Assembly (NCBI RefSeq): GCF_004117875.1
Contig: NZ_RAHW01000004.1
Coordinates: 434,001-498,000 of the forward strand
Direction: 5' to 3'
Source of the DNA: Geomonas oryzae
Lineage (GTDB): Bacteria > Desulfobacterota > Desulfuromonadia > Geobacterales > Geobacteraceae
DNA: 64,000 nucleotides
Below, piece after piece: positions 23,365 through 31,701 of the stretch. A program made the translations under genes and the position numbers. The notes under the pieces were generated by a model that saw only the letters and a program-made list of their open reading frames with translations, was not told where the DNA came from and made no database searches. Position 1 is the stretch's first letter; each line of letters starts with the position of its first letter.

Positions 23365-25644
23365 CTACTTCTTGACCCTGAACCCGGCCCGCTCCCACGC
23401 CGAAGCATCGTTCGCCGGTTTCTGCTCCCTTGCCTTCGGCTGCTGCCCCTTCGGCGCCGCACCCTTTTGCGCCTTCTCCGGCTCGGCCTGCTTGATCGAA
23501 AGCGAGATGCGCTTTGTTTGCGGGTCGGCGGAGAGCACCTTCACCTTCACGATCTCGCCGACCTTCACCGCCTCGTTCGGGTCCTTGCAGTAGCGGTGCG
23601 AGAGCTGGCTTACGTGCACGAGGCCATCCTGGTGCACCCCGATGTCGACGAAGGCGCCGAAGGCTGCCACGTTGGTCACCACCCCCTGCAGAATCATCCC
23701 CTCCTTCAGGTCGGCGATTGTGACGACGTCTTCCCGGAAGGTCGCAGTCTGGAACTGCTCGCGCGGGTCGCGCCCCGGCTTTTTCAGCTCGGCCAGTATA
23801 TCGCGCAGGGTGGGGAGGCCGATGACCTCGGTCACGTAGCGCTCGAGCTTGATCCCGGCGCAAAGCCCGGCATCGGAGGCGAGCTGCGCCACGGTGACCC
23901 CCATGTCCTCCGCCATCTTCTCCACGACCGCGTAGTTTTCCGGGTGCACAGCGGTGTTGTCGAGCGGGTTGCCGCCGCCGCGGATGCGCAGAAAGCCCGC
24001 GGCCTGTTCGAACGCCTTCGGTCCGAAACGCGGCACCTTTAGAAGCGCCTGCCTGGTCGGGAAGGCGCCGTTTTCGTCGCGGTACTTCACGATGGCGCGC
24101 CCCTGGCTCTCGGAGAGGCCCGCCACGTAGGATAAAAGGGCCCATGACGCGCTGTTCAGGTCGACGCCGACGTAGTTGACGCAGGACTCAACAACCGCGT
24201 CGAGCGCCTTCTTCAAAAGCGACTGGTTAACGTCGTGCTGGTACTGCCCGACCCCGATGCTCTTCGGGTCGATCTTCACCAGCTCCGCCAGCGGGTCCTG
24301 GAGCCTGCGCCCGATGGAGATGGCGCCGCGGACGGTGAGGTCCAACTCCGGGAACTCCTCACGCGCGATCTCGGATGCCGAGTAGACCGAGGCGCCCGCC
24401 TCGTTCACCATCACCGTTTCGGCCTTCACCCCGGCCGCACGCAGCGTCTCGCGCACGAACACCTCGGTCTCGCGCCCGCCGGTGCCGTTGCCGATGGCGA
24501 TGAGGCGCAGGTCGTGACGCTCGATGAGGCGCAGCATCTCAGCCCCCGCGCTCTCCGCCTTCGGGCCGCCGGTGTGCGGGTAAATGGTCGAATGTTCGAG
24601 GAAGGTCCCGGTCTCGCCGATGGCGGCGAGCTTGCAGCCGGTTCTAAGCCCCGGGTCGACCCCGAGGACGCGCCTGCCTCCGGCGGGGGGAAGCAGAAGG
24701 AGGTTCCTGAGGTTCTGCGCGAAAACGGCGATGGCCGCCTCGTCCGCCTTCGTCTTCGCCTCGAGCCTCAGCTCCACCTCGATGGAGGGGGCGATGAGCC
24801 TCTTGTAGGCATCGAGGGCCACCCCTTCCAGCACGCCCTTGAAGACGCTCTCGCGTTTGACGAGCCCCCCCTTCAGGCGCGACACGATCTCCTCTTCGGG
24901 CGCCAGGAGGTTGAGACGCAGGACCTCCTCCTTCTCGCCGCGCCGCATCGCCAGCATGCGGTGCGAGGGGATCGTTTTTAGAGGCTCCTGGTACTCGTAA
25001 TACATCTTGAACTTACCTTCGCGGTCCGCCCCCTCGCCCAGAAGCTGTGAAGAGAAGATCCCTTCCTCGCGGGTGAGGTCGCGCACCATGGCGCGCCGGT
25101 CGGCGTCCTCGGAGAGCTGCTCCGCGATGATGTGCGAAGCGCCTTCCAGTGCGGCACTCTCGTCGGCAACACCAAGCTCGACGTTGACGAAAGGTGCCGC
25201 GGCCTCGGCGGCCGACCCGGCGGTCAGTTCCTGGGCGAGAATCAGTTGGGCGAGCGGCTCCAGGCCGCGCTCGCGCGCGATGGTCGCCTTGGTGCGGCGC
25301 TTCGGCTTGTAGGGAAGATAGAGGTCCTCGAGTTCGGTCTTCTTACGGCAGGTGGCGATGCGTGCGGAGAGCTCGGGGGTGAGCTTTCCCTGCTCCTCGA
25401 TGCTCTTCAGCACCGTCGCCTTGCGCTCGGCCAGTTCGCGGTGGTAGGCGAGCAGGTCCTCGATCTCGCGGATCTGCACCTCGTCCAGTTCGCCGGTCTG
25501 CTCCTTGCGGTAACGCGCGATGAAGGGGACGGTGCCCCCCTCGTTCAAAAGAGCCACCGTGGCGAGCACGCCCTTGCGCGGCAGCCCGCTTTCTTCTACA
25601 ACGATTTCAAAGAGTTCCTGTGTGTCTGTCGCGTGCATGGTCAA
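23365..25644 (-). CDS. tex: Tex-family RNA-binding transcriptional accessory protein
   Basis: The product is about 759 residues. In order it has the helical Tex N-terminus (LPRKGVLATVALLNEGGTVPFIARYRKE), the YqgF/RNase H-like domain (VLGVDPGLRTGCKLA), a helix-hairpin-helix region (VNYVGVDLNSASWALLSYVAGL), and a C-terminal S1 domain (GVVTNVAAFGAFVDIGVHQD). The tail is Lys/Ala-rich. Tex binds nucleic acids and affects transcription and stress tolerance. A TTG at 25644 has the better-spaced GGAGGG site; the ATG two codons in, at 25638, is the alternative start. It is monocistronic, 74 bases downstream of the sigma54 regulator gene. Confidence 0.95.
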   Translation of the reverse strand: MTMHATDTQELFEIVVEESGLPRKGVLATVALLNEGGTVPFIARYRKEQTGELDEVQIREIEDLLAYHRELAERKATVLKSIEEQGKLTPELSARIATCRKKTELEDLYLPYKPKRRTKATIARERGLEPLAQLILAQELTAGSAAEAAAPFVNVELGVADESAALEGASHIIAEQLSEDADRRAMVRDLTREEGIFSSQLLGEGADREGKFKMYYEYQEPLKTIPSHRMLAMRRGEKEEVLRLNLLAPEEEIVSRLKGGLVKRESVFKGVLEGVALDAYKRLIAPSIEVELRLEAKTKADEAAIAVFAQNLRNLLLLPPAGGRRVLGVDPGLRTGCKLAAIGETGTFLEHSTIYPHTGGPKAESAGAEMLRLIERHDLRLIAIGNGTGGRETEVFVRETLRAAGVKAETVMVNEAGASVYSASEIAREEFPELDLTVRGAISIGRRLQDPLAELVKIDPKSIGVGQYQHDVNQSLLKKALDAVVESCVNYVGVDLNSASWALLSYVAGLSESQGRAIVKYRDENGAFPTRQALLKVPRFGPKAFEQAAGFLRIRGGGNPLDNTAVHPENYAVVEKMAEDMGVTVAQLASDAGLCAGIKLERYVTEVIGLPTLRDILAELKKPGRDPREQFQTATFREDVVTIADLKEGMILQGVVTNVAAFGAFVDIGVHQDGLVHVSQLSHRYCKDPNEAVKVGEIVKVKVLSADPQTKRISLSIKQAEPEKAQKGAAPKGQQPKAREQKPANDASAWERAGFRVKK

Positions 25645-25718
25645 AAGTAACCCTCCCGAAAAAAGAGGTACTTCTTACACTCTTTGAAGCCCGGGGGCAA
25701 GAACTTTCCCGCCGCGCG

Positions 25719-27350
25719 CTAGGGGAGAAAGCCCTGCTTTTCGTAGTCGGCGAGTTTGCGGTACAAGGTGGCGACGCCGATGTTGAGCTCCGATGCGGTG
25801 CGCGCCTTGTTGTTGCCGGTGGCCCTCAGCGCCGCGAGGATGTATTCCCGCTCCACCTCTTCCAGCGGGCGCACCGATTCGACGATTCCCGCGCGCGGCA
25901 GCGCCGACCTCAGCTCCTCGGGAAGGTCCTCCAGGTCCGCCCTGCTGTCCTCGCAAAGCGCCACGGCATGTTCCACGGCGTTCTGCAGTTCCCGCACGTT
26001 TCCTGGCCACGTGTAGCGCAACAGCTGGTCCGCCGCCTTCGGGGTGAAGCCGGTCACCTTGCGCCCCGCGCGCCTCGATGCCTGCTCCAGGAAGATGCGC
26101 GCAAGCGGGAGGATGTCCTCGTTGCGCTCGCGAAGCGGAGGGACGCGCACCTCGATCACGCGCAGGCGGTAGTAGAGGTCGCGCCTGAAGCTCCCCTTGC
26201 TCACTTCGTCCGCGAGGTTTCGGTTCGTGGCGGCGACGACCCGGATGTCCACCGGCCGCGAGACGTTTTCTCCCACCCGCCGCACCTCGCGTTCCTGCAA
26301 CACGCGTAAGAGCTTCACCTGCATCGCCGGGGAGACCTCCCCGATCTCGTCCAGGAAGAGCGTCCCGCCGTGGGCCGCCTCGATGAGCCCCATCTTGTCG
26401 CGATCCGCACCGGTGAAGGCGCCTTTCACGTGCCCGAAAAGCTCGCTCTCAAGGAGCGTTTCGGTGAGGGCGCCGCAGTTCACCGCCACAAAGGGGCGCC
26501 CGGTGCGTGCCGACTCCTCGTGGATGAGGCGCGCGATGCGCTCTTTGCCCGCGCCGCTCTCGCCGGTCACGATGACCGAGGAGTCGACCCTTGCGATGCG
26601 CCGCGTCAGTTCGACCACGCGCCTCATGGCGTTCGAGCGCGCCGTGATGCAACCGACCTCCTCGGACGGCGCACTCAGGCAGGACATCTGGCGCCGCTGC
26701 TTTTTCAGGCGCTCCTCCGTTTCCCGCAGGGCCTTTGCCAGGTTCTGGAAAACCTCGTCGCCGCTCTCCGACTCGAAGTAGGGAAGGTGCGGCTCGAGCG
26801 CCTCGCCCCACTGTTCCCTGGTACGCCCCTCCACGTGACAGACCGCGTCCCCCTTGCCGCAGCAGCGGTCCTCGATGAAATAGACCTTCTCCCCCGCCCA
26901 GTACGACACGTAGCCGCTGGCGAAACCGGTCAAGGTCCAGCAGACCGGCTCCTCCGAGAGCCCGAGATGCAACAGGTGCTGCTCCACCTCGTAGGAGTCG
27001 TACCAGAAGGACTGGACCTTCGGCTCACCGTCCGCGCCGTCGCTGCGCTGGTTTTCCTCGACGCGGACCATCCCCTGCAGCATGTGCAGCTTAGGCCCGG
27101 TCCAGCTGTCGGCGAAGAGATCAGGAAATTCCATCTTGAGACTCTCCGCCGTCCTCATGCCGTGCGTGTAGCCGAAACGGGTCAGGATGCTTCTCGCCGC
27201 CGCCGTCCCGAGCGAGTCGATCAGCTCCTTGCGCAAAAGCCCGAGCGCGACCGCGTCGAAGAGGAGCGCCCTGCGCCCCATGAAGAACATCGTCCCCCCG
27301 TCGGGACGAAAGGAAAGTAGCTCGCGTAAATCCAGATCCGTCGATTGCAT
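25719..27350 (-). CDS. Sigma54-dependent activator with XylR_N and V4R sensor domains
   Basis: The product has 543 residues. The XylR_N domain spans about 15-115 and the V4R domain about 130-195, including the C-x-G-x-G-D-x-x-C zinc-type cluster near 163-171. A coiled linker leads into an AAA+ domain with Walker A GESGAGKE (263-270) and the sigma54 contact motif GAFTGA (310-315). A Fis-type helix-turn-helix ends the protein (NKARTASELNIGVATLYRKL). This is the DmpR/XylR layout, where a small, often aromatic, ligand relieves repression. It is divergent from a sigma54 promoter candidate at 27467, so the cytochrome-flavoprotein-porin operon is its probable target. Confidence 0.93.
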   Translation of the reverse strand: MQSTDLDLRELLSFRPDGGTMFFMGRRALLFDAVALGLLRKELIDSLGTAAARSILTRFGYTHGMRTAESLKMEFPDLFADSWTGPKLHMLQGMVRVEENQRSDGADGEPKVQSFWYDSYEVEQHLLHLGLSEEPVCWTLTGFASGYVSYWAGEKVYFIEDRCCGKGDAVCHVEGRTREQWGEALEPHLPYFESESGDEVFQNLAKALRETEERLKKQRRQMSCLSAPSEEVGCITARSNAMRRVVELTRRIARVDSSVIVTGESGAGKERIARLIHEESARTGRPFVAVNCGALTETLLESELFGHVKGAFTGADRDKMGLIEAAHGGTLFLDEIGEVSPAMQVKLLRVLQEREVRRVGENVSRPVDIRVVAATNRNLADEVSKGSFRRDLYYRLRVIEVRVPPLRERNEDILPLARIFLEQASRRAGRKVTGFTPKAADQLLRYTWPGNVRELQNAVEHAVALCEDSRADLEDLPEELRSALPRAGIVESVRPLEEVEREYILAALRATGNNKARTASELNIGVATLYRKLADYEKQGFLP

Positions 27351-27366
27351 CCCCGCCTCCTCGAAC

Positions 27367-27406
27367 GCCTATCACAATAATAAAAGACCTTATCATAATG
27401 ATAGGC
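27367..27406. promoter_or_regulatory. Inverted repeat: possible upstream activator site
   Basis: GCCTATCA (27367-27374) and TGATAGGC (27399-27406) are perfect inverted repeats. A nested TATCATAATGATA occupies 27391-27403. The site lies 61-100 bases upstream of the sigma54 promoter and next to the regulator start codon, the normal place for an enhancer site of a divergent activator. It may also control the regulator gene itself. Confidence 0.5.
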
Positions 27407-27466
27407 AATTTCCTCGTTGTATACGTTGCTTTCTGCCAACTCCCCGGAAACACGCACCTTAATCCG

Positions 27467-27482
27467 TGGCACGTTCGCTGCT
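27467..27482 (+). promoter_or_regulatory. Sigma54 (-24/-12) promoter candidate
   Basis: TGGCACGTTCGCTGCT matches the consensus TGGCACG-N4-TTGCW at 11 of 12 fixed positions, and the GG and GC dinucleotides are 12 bases apart as required. It points toward the operon at 28022. The 540-base distance is long and contains two repeat elements, so later insertion of repeats into the leader is likely. Confidence 0.6.
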
Positions 27483-27653
27483 ATTCCCACACTACAAGCA
27501 CGTTTTCTGCCAGATCCGGCGGGTTCAAGTTCAGCAACGCCGGAAATGATGATCCGCAGGCTTCTGTCGGCTTAATCGCCCCCAAAGGTTCATCGGAGGA
27601 TTCCTGGAGCGTAGATGTACCGCTGTCAACGAAGCGTTGCACGAGCCCTAGCG

Positions 27654-27720
27654 TCCCCCCCTTTGCGAAGGGGGAGCCTGCCCCCCGTAGCCTTGGCGAA
27701 GGGGGGACAGGGGGGATTTG
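27654..27720. repeat. Intergenic repeat, family 1 (full copy)
   Basis: CCCCCCCTTTGCGAAGGGGG, a GCCTGCCCCCCGTAGCC spacer, then a GGCGAAGGGGGGACAGGGGG segment. It is almost identical, over about 66 bases, to 48212-48277. Apart from the promoter, the activator site and the repeats, I see nothing coding in 27351-28021. Confidence 0.85.
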
Positions 27721-27841
27721 CCTTGGTCGGACAGCGATCACACGCAACACAAGAAATGACTGATACCGGACGGTGGAATCGCCCAGGAGAAAAGCAACTC
27801 CAGGACCGCCGTTCAACCTCGGGAAGATGAGGAACAAAACA

Positions 27842-27880
27842 AATCCCCCCCGGCCCCCCTTCGCAAAGGGGGGAGCGCGA
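27842..27880. repeat. Intergenic repeat, family 1 (inverted partial copy)
   Basis: AATCCCCCCCGGCCCCCCTT followed by CGCAAAGGGGGGA is the reverse-orientation form of the element at 27654-27720. The two copies face each other across about 120 bases. Confidence 0.75.
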
Positions 27881-28021
27881 GGTCACGTTCGGCGCTCCGT
27901 GGGCATTTACCGCGGGCATTTATCAGCCGTACCGGACTTACCGGATGAACCTTCGCATAGCGGATAAAGGCAGCAACTTTTTGTGGAGATAGCTCCGTAA
28001 AAAACACAATAGGAGGTTCAA

Positions 28022-28369
28022 GTGAAGAAGAAGGTTCTCGTATCGCTGTCGCTGGTCGCGGCACTCGGCGCGTGGGGAAATCTCATGCCGGCGCAGGGGG
28101 CGACCATCAAGGGTAAGCACGCCTCGGAAGGGCTCGGCTGCGCCGACTGCCACAAGACGGAGAAGCCGACGGCAGCCGCGGAAGTGGCCGCATGCCTCGA
28201 GTGCCATGGCGGCTACGACAAGATGGCCGAGCGTACCAAGGCGATGCACAACAACCCGCACGACTCCCACCTGGGAAGGATGGCGTGCCTTAGGTGCCAC
28301 AAGGTCCACGCCCCGTCGGAGTACCTCTGCCTCGAGTGCCACAGCGACTTCGAATTCAAGGACAAGTAG
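28022..28369 (+). CDS. Periplasmic tetraheme cytochrome c
   Basis: The product has 115 residues and starts at a GTG (28022) behind AGGAGG. A signal peptide of about 26 residues ends near PAQGA. Four CxxCH heme motifs are at Cys40 (CADCH), Cys58 (CLECH), Cys89 (CLRCH) and Cys103 (CLECH), with spare His residues for bis-His ligation. The spacing resembles the tetraheme domain of Shewanella flavocytochrome c fumarate reductases. Here it is a separate subunit ahead of the flavoprotein gene. It probably passes electrons from the quinone pool, via a membrane dehydrogenase not in the window, to the flavoprotein. Confidence 0.93.
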   Translation: MKKKVLVSLSLVAALGAWGNLMPAQGATIKGKHASEGLGCADCHKTEKPTAAAEVAACLECHGGYDKMAERTKAMHNNPHDSHLGRMACLRCHKVHAPSEYLCLECHSDFEFKDK

Positions 28370-28384
28370 CCCGGACCCTAAAGT

Positions 28385-28423
28385 ACGCGGCAACGCCGCG
28401 TCTCACCAACCCCGCTAGCGGGG
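28385..28423 (+). promoter_or_regulatory. Two intercistronic hairpins (cytochrome to flavoprotein)
   Basis: ACGCGGC-AAC-GCCGCGT (28385-28401) is followed by the perfect palindrome CCCCGCTAGCGGGG (28410-28423). Neither has a T-run. They may stabilise or process the upstream mRNA and so set subunit ratios. Confidence 0.5.
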
Positions 28424-28441
28424 CATCTAATGGAGGAATCG

Positions 28442-29977
28442 ATGAGAAGAGTTCGTGGTATCGCGATGGTGTTCGTCGCCGTTCTCGCCTTCGCCGCACC
28501 GGCCTTGGCTGAGAAAGAGATGAACACCGACGTAGTTGTGGTGGGCGCCGGCACTTCCGGCCTGGCGGCCGCGGTCGAGGCGCTGCAGCTGGGCGCCAAG
28601 GTGGTCGTTCTCGAGAAGCAGGCCAAGGTCGGCGGCACCGGCAGCTTCTGCGAGGGGGTCTTCGCCGCGGAGAGCAAGATGCAAAAGCGCATCGGCATCG
28701 ACGTCAGCAAGGACTTCGCCTTCAAGCTGATCATGAACTACAGCCACTGGAAGGCCAACGGCGCGCTCGCCAAGAACTTCGTGGACAAGTCCGCCGAGAC
28801 CATCGACTGGCTTGACGACCTCGGCGTGAAGATCGAGTACGTCGGCGTCGGCGGCTTCGGCGGCCCGCTCACCTGGCACGTGATCGCCCCCGGCCCGGAC
28901 TACCCGGAGAAAAACCCGAGGGACTTCCACTGCCAGAGGATGATCAACGTGTTCGAGAAGTACGTGATCGACCACGGCGGGAAGATCCTCCTCGAAACCC
29001 CGGGCACCGAGCTCATCACCGACAACGGCAAGGTGGTCGGCATCGTTGCCAAGGAGAAGTCGGGTGAAACGCTGAAGATCAGGTCCAAGGCAGTCATCGT
29101 CGCGACCGGCGGCTTCGCCAACAACAAGGAGATGATGAAGAAGTACGTCGAGTACCCGGAAGTGATCCCGGTCGGCAACATCGGCAAGGACGGCGACGGC
29201 ATCAGGATGGCCGAGAAGGTCGGCGCGCAGCTCGAAGGGATGGGGACCGTCGAGGCGTATCGTCCGGGTCTTCCGGGCTTCCACCCGGCCGACCAGATGA
29301 TCGCCCTCGCGGTGCAGCCCTACTTCTGGGTCACCCCGCGCGGCGAGCGCTACGTAGACGAGTCGAGCGTCGAGTTCTGGCCCTACGCCGGCAACGCCAT
29401 CACCAGGATCGGCGGCACCGCCTACTCCATCTTCGACGAGGCGACCAGGAAGCAGGCCGTCGAGAAGGGGATCGAGATGCCGCTGGGCGAGTGGGTGCTC
29501 CAGGGTACCAAGCTCGTGAAGTTCGACGACTCCTTCAACAAGGAGCTCGCCAGAAAGCGCGGCTTCGCCTTCAAGGCGAACACCATCGAGGAGCTCGCGA
29601 AGCAGCTCAACATGGATCCCAAGATCCTCAAGGCAAGCGTAGAGAAGATGAACCAGTCCGCGGCGGTCAAGGAGGACAGCCAGTTCAACAAGAAGTCCAA
29701 GTACCTCCGCCCCATCGCGACCGGGCCGTTCTACGCAGTCAAACTGCTGCCGCGTCACCTGGGCACCCTGGGCGGCGTGAAGATCAGCGGCAACACCGAG
29801 GCGCTTAACGCGAAGGGTGAGCCGATCCCGGGTCTCTACGCGGTCGGCACCGACTCCGGCGGGATGTACGGCGACAGCTACGACCTCCTCCTCGGCGGGG
29901 GCACCGCAGGCTACGCCATCAACTCGGGCCGCATCGCGGCTGAGAACGCACTCAAATACGCAGGGATGAAGAAGTAA
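28442..29977 (+). CDS. Periplasmic flavoprotein reductase (fumarate reductase/flavocytochrome c type)
   Basis: I use the ATG at 28442 (GGAGG upstream), giving 511 residues with a signal peptide ending near PALA. FAD binding is shown by VVVVGAGTSGLAAAVEA (GAGTSG at 35-40) and Glu58, and by a C-terminal GGMYGDSYDLLLGGGTAGYA motif with AINSGRIAAENAL. The middle is the mobile capping domain (TPRGERYVDES). It belongs to the family of soluble fumarate, methacrylate and urocanate reductases. Residues after GERYVDES differ from the TRD of fumarate reductases, so the substrate is probably another unsaturated acid. Partner genes are the tetraheme cytochrome and the porin. Confidence 0.9.
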   Translation: MRRVRGIAMVFVAVLAFAAPALAEKEMNTDVVVVGAGTSGLAAAVEALQLGAKVVVLEKQAKVGGTGSFCEGVFAAESKMQKRIGIDVSKDFAFKLIMNYSHWKANGALAKNFVDKSAETIDWLDDLGVKIEYVGVGGFGGPLTWHVIAPGPDYPEKNPRDFHCQRMINVFEKYVIDHGGKILLETPGTELITDNGKVVGIVAKEKSGETLKIRSKAVIVATGGFANNKEMMKKYVEYPEVIPVGNIGKDGDGIRMAEKVGAQLEGMGTVEAYRPGLPGFHPADQMIALAVQPYFWVTPRGERYVDESSVEFWPYAGNAITRIGGTAYSIFDEATRKQAVEKGIEMPLGEWVLQGTKLVKFDDSFNKELARKRGFAFKANTIEELAKQLNMDPKILKASVEKMNQSAAVKEDSQFNKKSKYLRPIATGPFYAVKLLPRHLGTLGGVKISGNTEALNAKGEPIPGLYAVGTDSGGMYGDSYDLLLGGGTAGYAINSGRIAAENALKYAGMKK

Positions 29978-29985
29978 CGAGGAGA

Positions 29986-30016
29986 GCCTGCCGTGGCGCA
30001 TGCCGCCGCGGCAGGC
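29986..30016 (+). promoter_or_regulatory. Intercistronic hairpin (flavoprotein to porin)
   Basis: GCCTGCCG (29986-29993) pairs perfectly with CGGCAGGC (30009-30016), and the stem extends inward with further G-C pairs. No T-run follows, so it is more likely an mRNA processing or stability element than a full terminator. Confidence 0.5.
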
Positions 30017-30060
30017 AGTGCAAAACGATCAACGACTACCAATCGTAAGGGGATCTGTAC

Positions 30061-31239
30061 ATGAAGAAGATGAATTTAGGCGCCTTGGCACTGGCCGGCG
30101 TACTGACATGCTCCGCACCGGCACTGGCCGTCGACCTCAACGCCTACGGCAACATCAAGCTAGGGACCTTCTGGACCCAGAACAACTTCTACAACGCCGC
30201 AGGCGACAAGAGGCACGACAGCGACTTCAGCCTCGACAACTTCGGCGACAGCTTCGTCGGCGTCAAGGTGAAAGAGGGGGAGTATTCCGGCGTGGCCGAA
30301 CTCGGTCTCTACAACCCGAAAGCGTACTCCAAGGGGGTGGAAGTCCGCCTGCTCTTCGCCGAGTGGGATTTCGGCCAGGGGAAACTGCGCATCGGTAAGA
30401 CGCCGAGCCCGTACGTGTTCCGCTCGCAGCAGGTCTGGGACAGCGACGGCGGCTTCAACGGCTACGGCTCGCTTTGGGACGGCCGCTACGCGAACATCAA
30501 GGTGACCATGAACAACGGCCTCTACGTCGCCGCCATGCAGCCGCGCGTCGGCAACCAGGCCAACAACACCACCAACGTCTCGCCCAACGCCGACGTGACC
30601 GCTGCATACAGCCAGACCGGGAACAGCTACCAGGCGACCTACACCGACTACGACACCATGCTCCCGAAGATGGTGGTCGGCTACGAAGGGAAGCTCGACA
30701 ACTGGAGCTACGGCGGCGGCGTCGCCGGCAACATGTACAAGGTGACGAGCTCGGTCAACGACTCGACCCCGATCAAGCACGACATCTACTCCTACTTGGC
30801 CTTCTTCCACGGCAAGGTCGATTTCGCGCCGCTCGAGTTCAGCTACAACGTCTTCGCCGGCCAGAACACCGGCGACCTCATGAGCACTGCGACCGGCAAC
30901 GGCACCGGCAACACCCTCGCCAACCCCGGCCAGGCCAACGGCGCCTACTACGACGTGCTGCACGGCAAGAACTCGCACACCTACGGCGGCTTCGGGCAGT
31001 TGGGCTACCGCGTCACCGACCGTGCGACGCTCTACACCGGCGCCTCCTACGTGGTCGACGACAACTCGATCGCCCACGCCGACGCCCGCATGGCCTCGTT
31101 CGTCAACGTGAACTACGCCGTCGGCAAACACTTCAACATCGTCCCGGAGGTCGACTACATAAACGACTTCAAGAACTCCCTGGGGCAGAAGGAGCCGCGT
31201 TCCCTGATCGCCGGCGCCAAGTGGCAGATGAGCTTCTAG
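30061..31239 (+). CDS. Outer-membrane porin
   Basis: The product has 392 residues: a 23-residue signal peptide (ending SAPALA), then a beta-barrel pattern with alternating Tyr, Asn and Gly-rich strands, for example VDLNAYGNIKLGTFW and FSLDNFGDSFVGVKV. It ends in Phe (WQMSF), the typical C-terminal signal for the BAM machinery. Proteins of this kind accompany small-acid respiratory systems in Geobacter relatives. By context it could admit the substrate of the flavoprotein encoded just upstream. The start has AAGGGG upstream. A GC hairpin follows the gene. Confidence 0.9.
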   Translation: MKKMNLGALALAGVLTCSAPALAVDLNAYGNIKLGTFWTQNNFYNAAGDKRHDSDFSLDNFGDSFVGVKVKEGEYSGVAELGLYNPKAYSKGVEVRLLFAEWDFGQGKLRIGKTPSPYVFRSQQVWDSDGGFNGYGSLWDGRYANIKVTMNNGLYVAAMQPRVGNQANNTTNVSPNADVTAAYSQTGNSYQATYTDYDTMLPKMVVGYEGKLDNWSYGGGVAGNMYKVTSSVNDSTPIKHDIYSYLAFFHGKVDFAPLEFSYNVFAGQNTGDLMSTATGNGTGNTLANPGQANGAYYDVLHGKNSHTYGGFGQLGYRVTDRATLYTGASYVVDDNSIAHADARMASFVNVNYAVGKHFNIVPEVDYINDFKNSLGQKEPRSLIAGAKWQMSF

Positions 31240-31252
31240 AAAAGCTACGACA

Positions 31253-31275
31253 GCGGGGGGAGTCTCTCCCCCCGC
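31253..31275 (+). terminator. GC-rich hairpin after the porin gene
   Basis: GCGGGGGGAG (31253-31262) and CTCCCCCCGC (31266-31275) form a perfect 10-base-pair stem with a TCT loop. It lacks a T-run, and the hemerythrin gene starts 16 bases later, so termination is probably partial. Confidence 0.5.
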
Positions 31276-31290
31276 ACCTTGAGGACACGC

Positions 31291-31698
31291 ATGGAACGGA
31301 ACAGCACCAAGTTCTCCCGGCAAAACGGTTGCCTCGGCGCCCTCGACGAGTGGGACAGCCGCCACCGCAGCATCATCGCCCGCCTGAACCGGATCGCGGA
31401 AAAGGCGCGCAGGCAGCCCGGCTGCGATCTGAGCTGCGAACTGGACCAACTGGTGAACGAGACCCTGAGGCATATCGGGCCGGAGGAGAGCTTCATGGAA
31501 CTGGTCGCCTTTCCCATGGCACGCGAGCACAGCATCCGTCACCGCTCCATCAGCATCGATACCGCGAAACTCCGTTACCAGCTGCAAAAGAGGGAGGACG
31601 CCCTGCCCGACGCGCTGGACCGGATCCGCCTCATGTGGCTCGAGCACATCGAGGTGCACGACCGGGCTTTCGAGCTGTTTCTCACCTCTCGGGGGTAA
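31291..31698 (+). CDS. Hemerythrin-domain protein
   Basis: From the ATG at 31291 (TTGAGGAC upstream) the product has 135 residues. All seven di-iron ligands of a bacteriohemerythrin can be matched: His25, His61, Glu65, His80, His84, His119 and Asp124. The helices carry HRSIIARLNR, LRHIGPEESFMEL, AREHSIRHRSI and LEHIEVHDRAF. It likely binds O2 or NO in the cytoplasm, as there is no signal peptide. An upstream TTG in frame is less likely. The MFS gene starts four bases after its stop, so the two are probably co-expressed, perhaps with the respiratory operon. Confidence 0.85.
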   Translation: MERNSTKFSRQNGCLGALDEWDSRHRSIIARLNRIAEKARRQPGCDLSCELDQLVNETLRHIGPEESFMELVAFPMAREHSIRHRSISIDTAKLRYQLQKREDALPDALDRIRLMWLEHIEVHDRAFELFLTSRG

Positions 31699-31701
31699 AC
31701 C

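Noticed and set aside
28427-30001. 524-residue minus-strand ORF opposite the flavoprotein
   Set aside because: It is antisense to a clear flavoprotein with signal peptide and FAD motifs.
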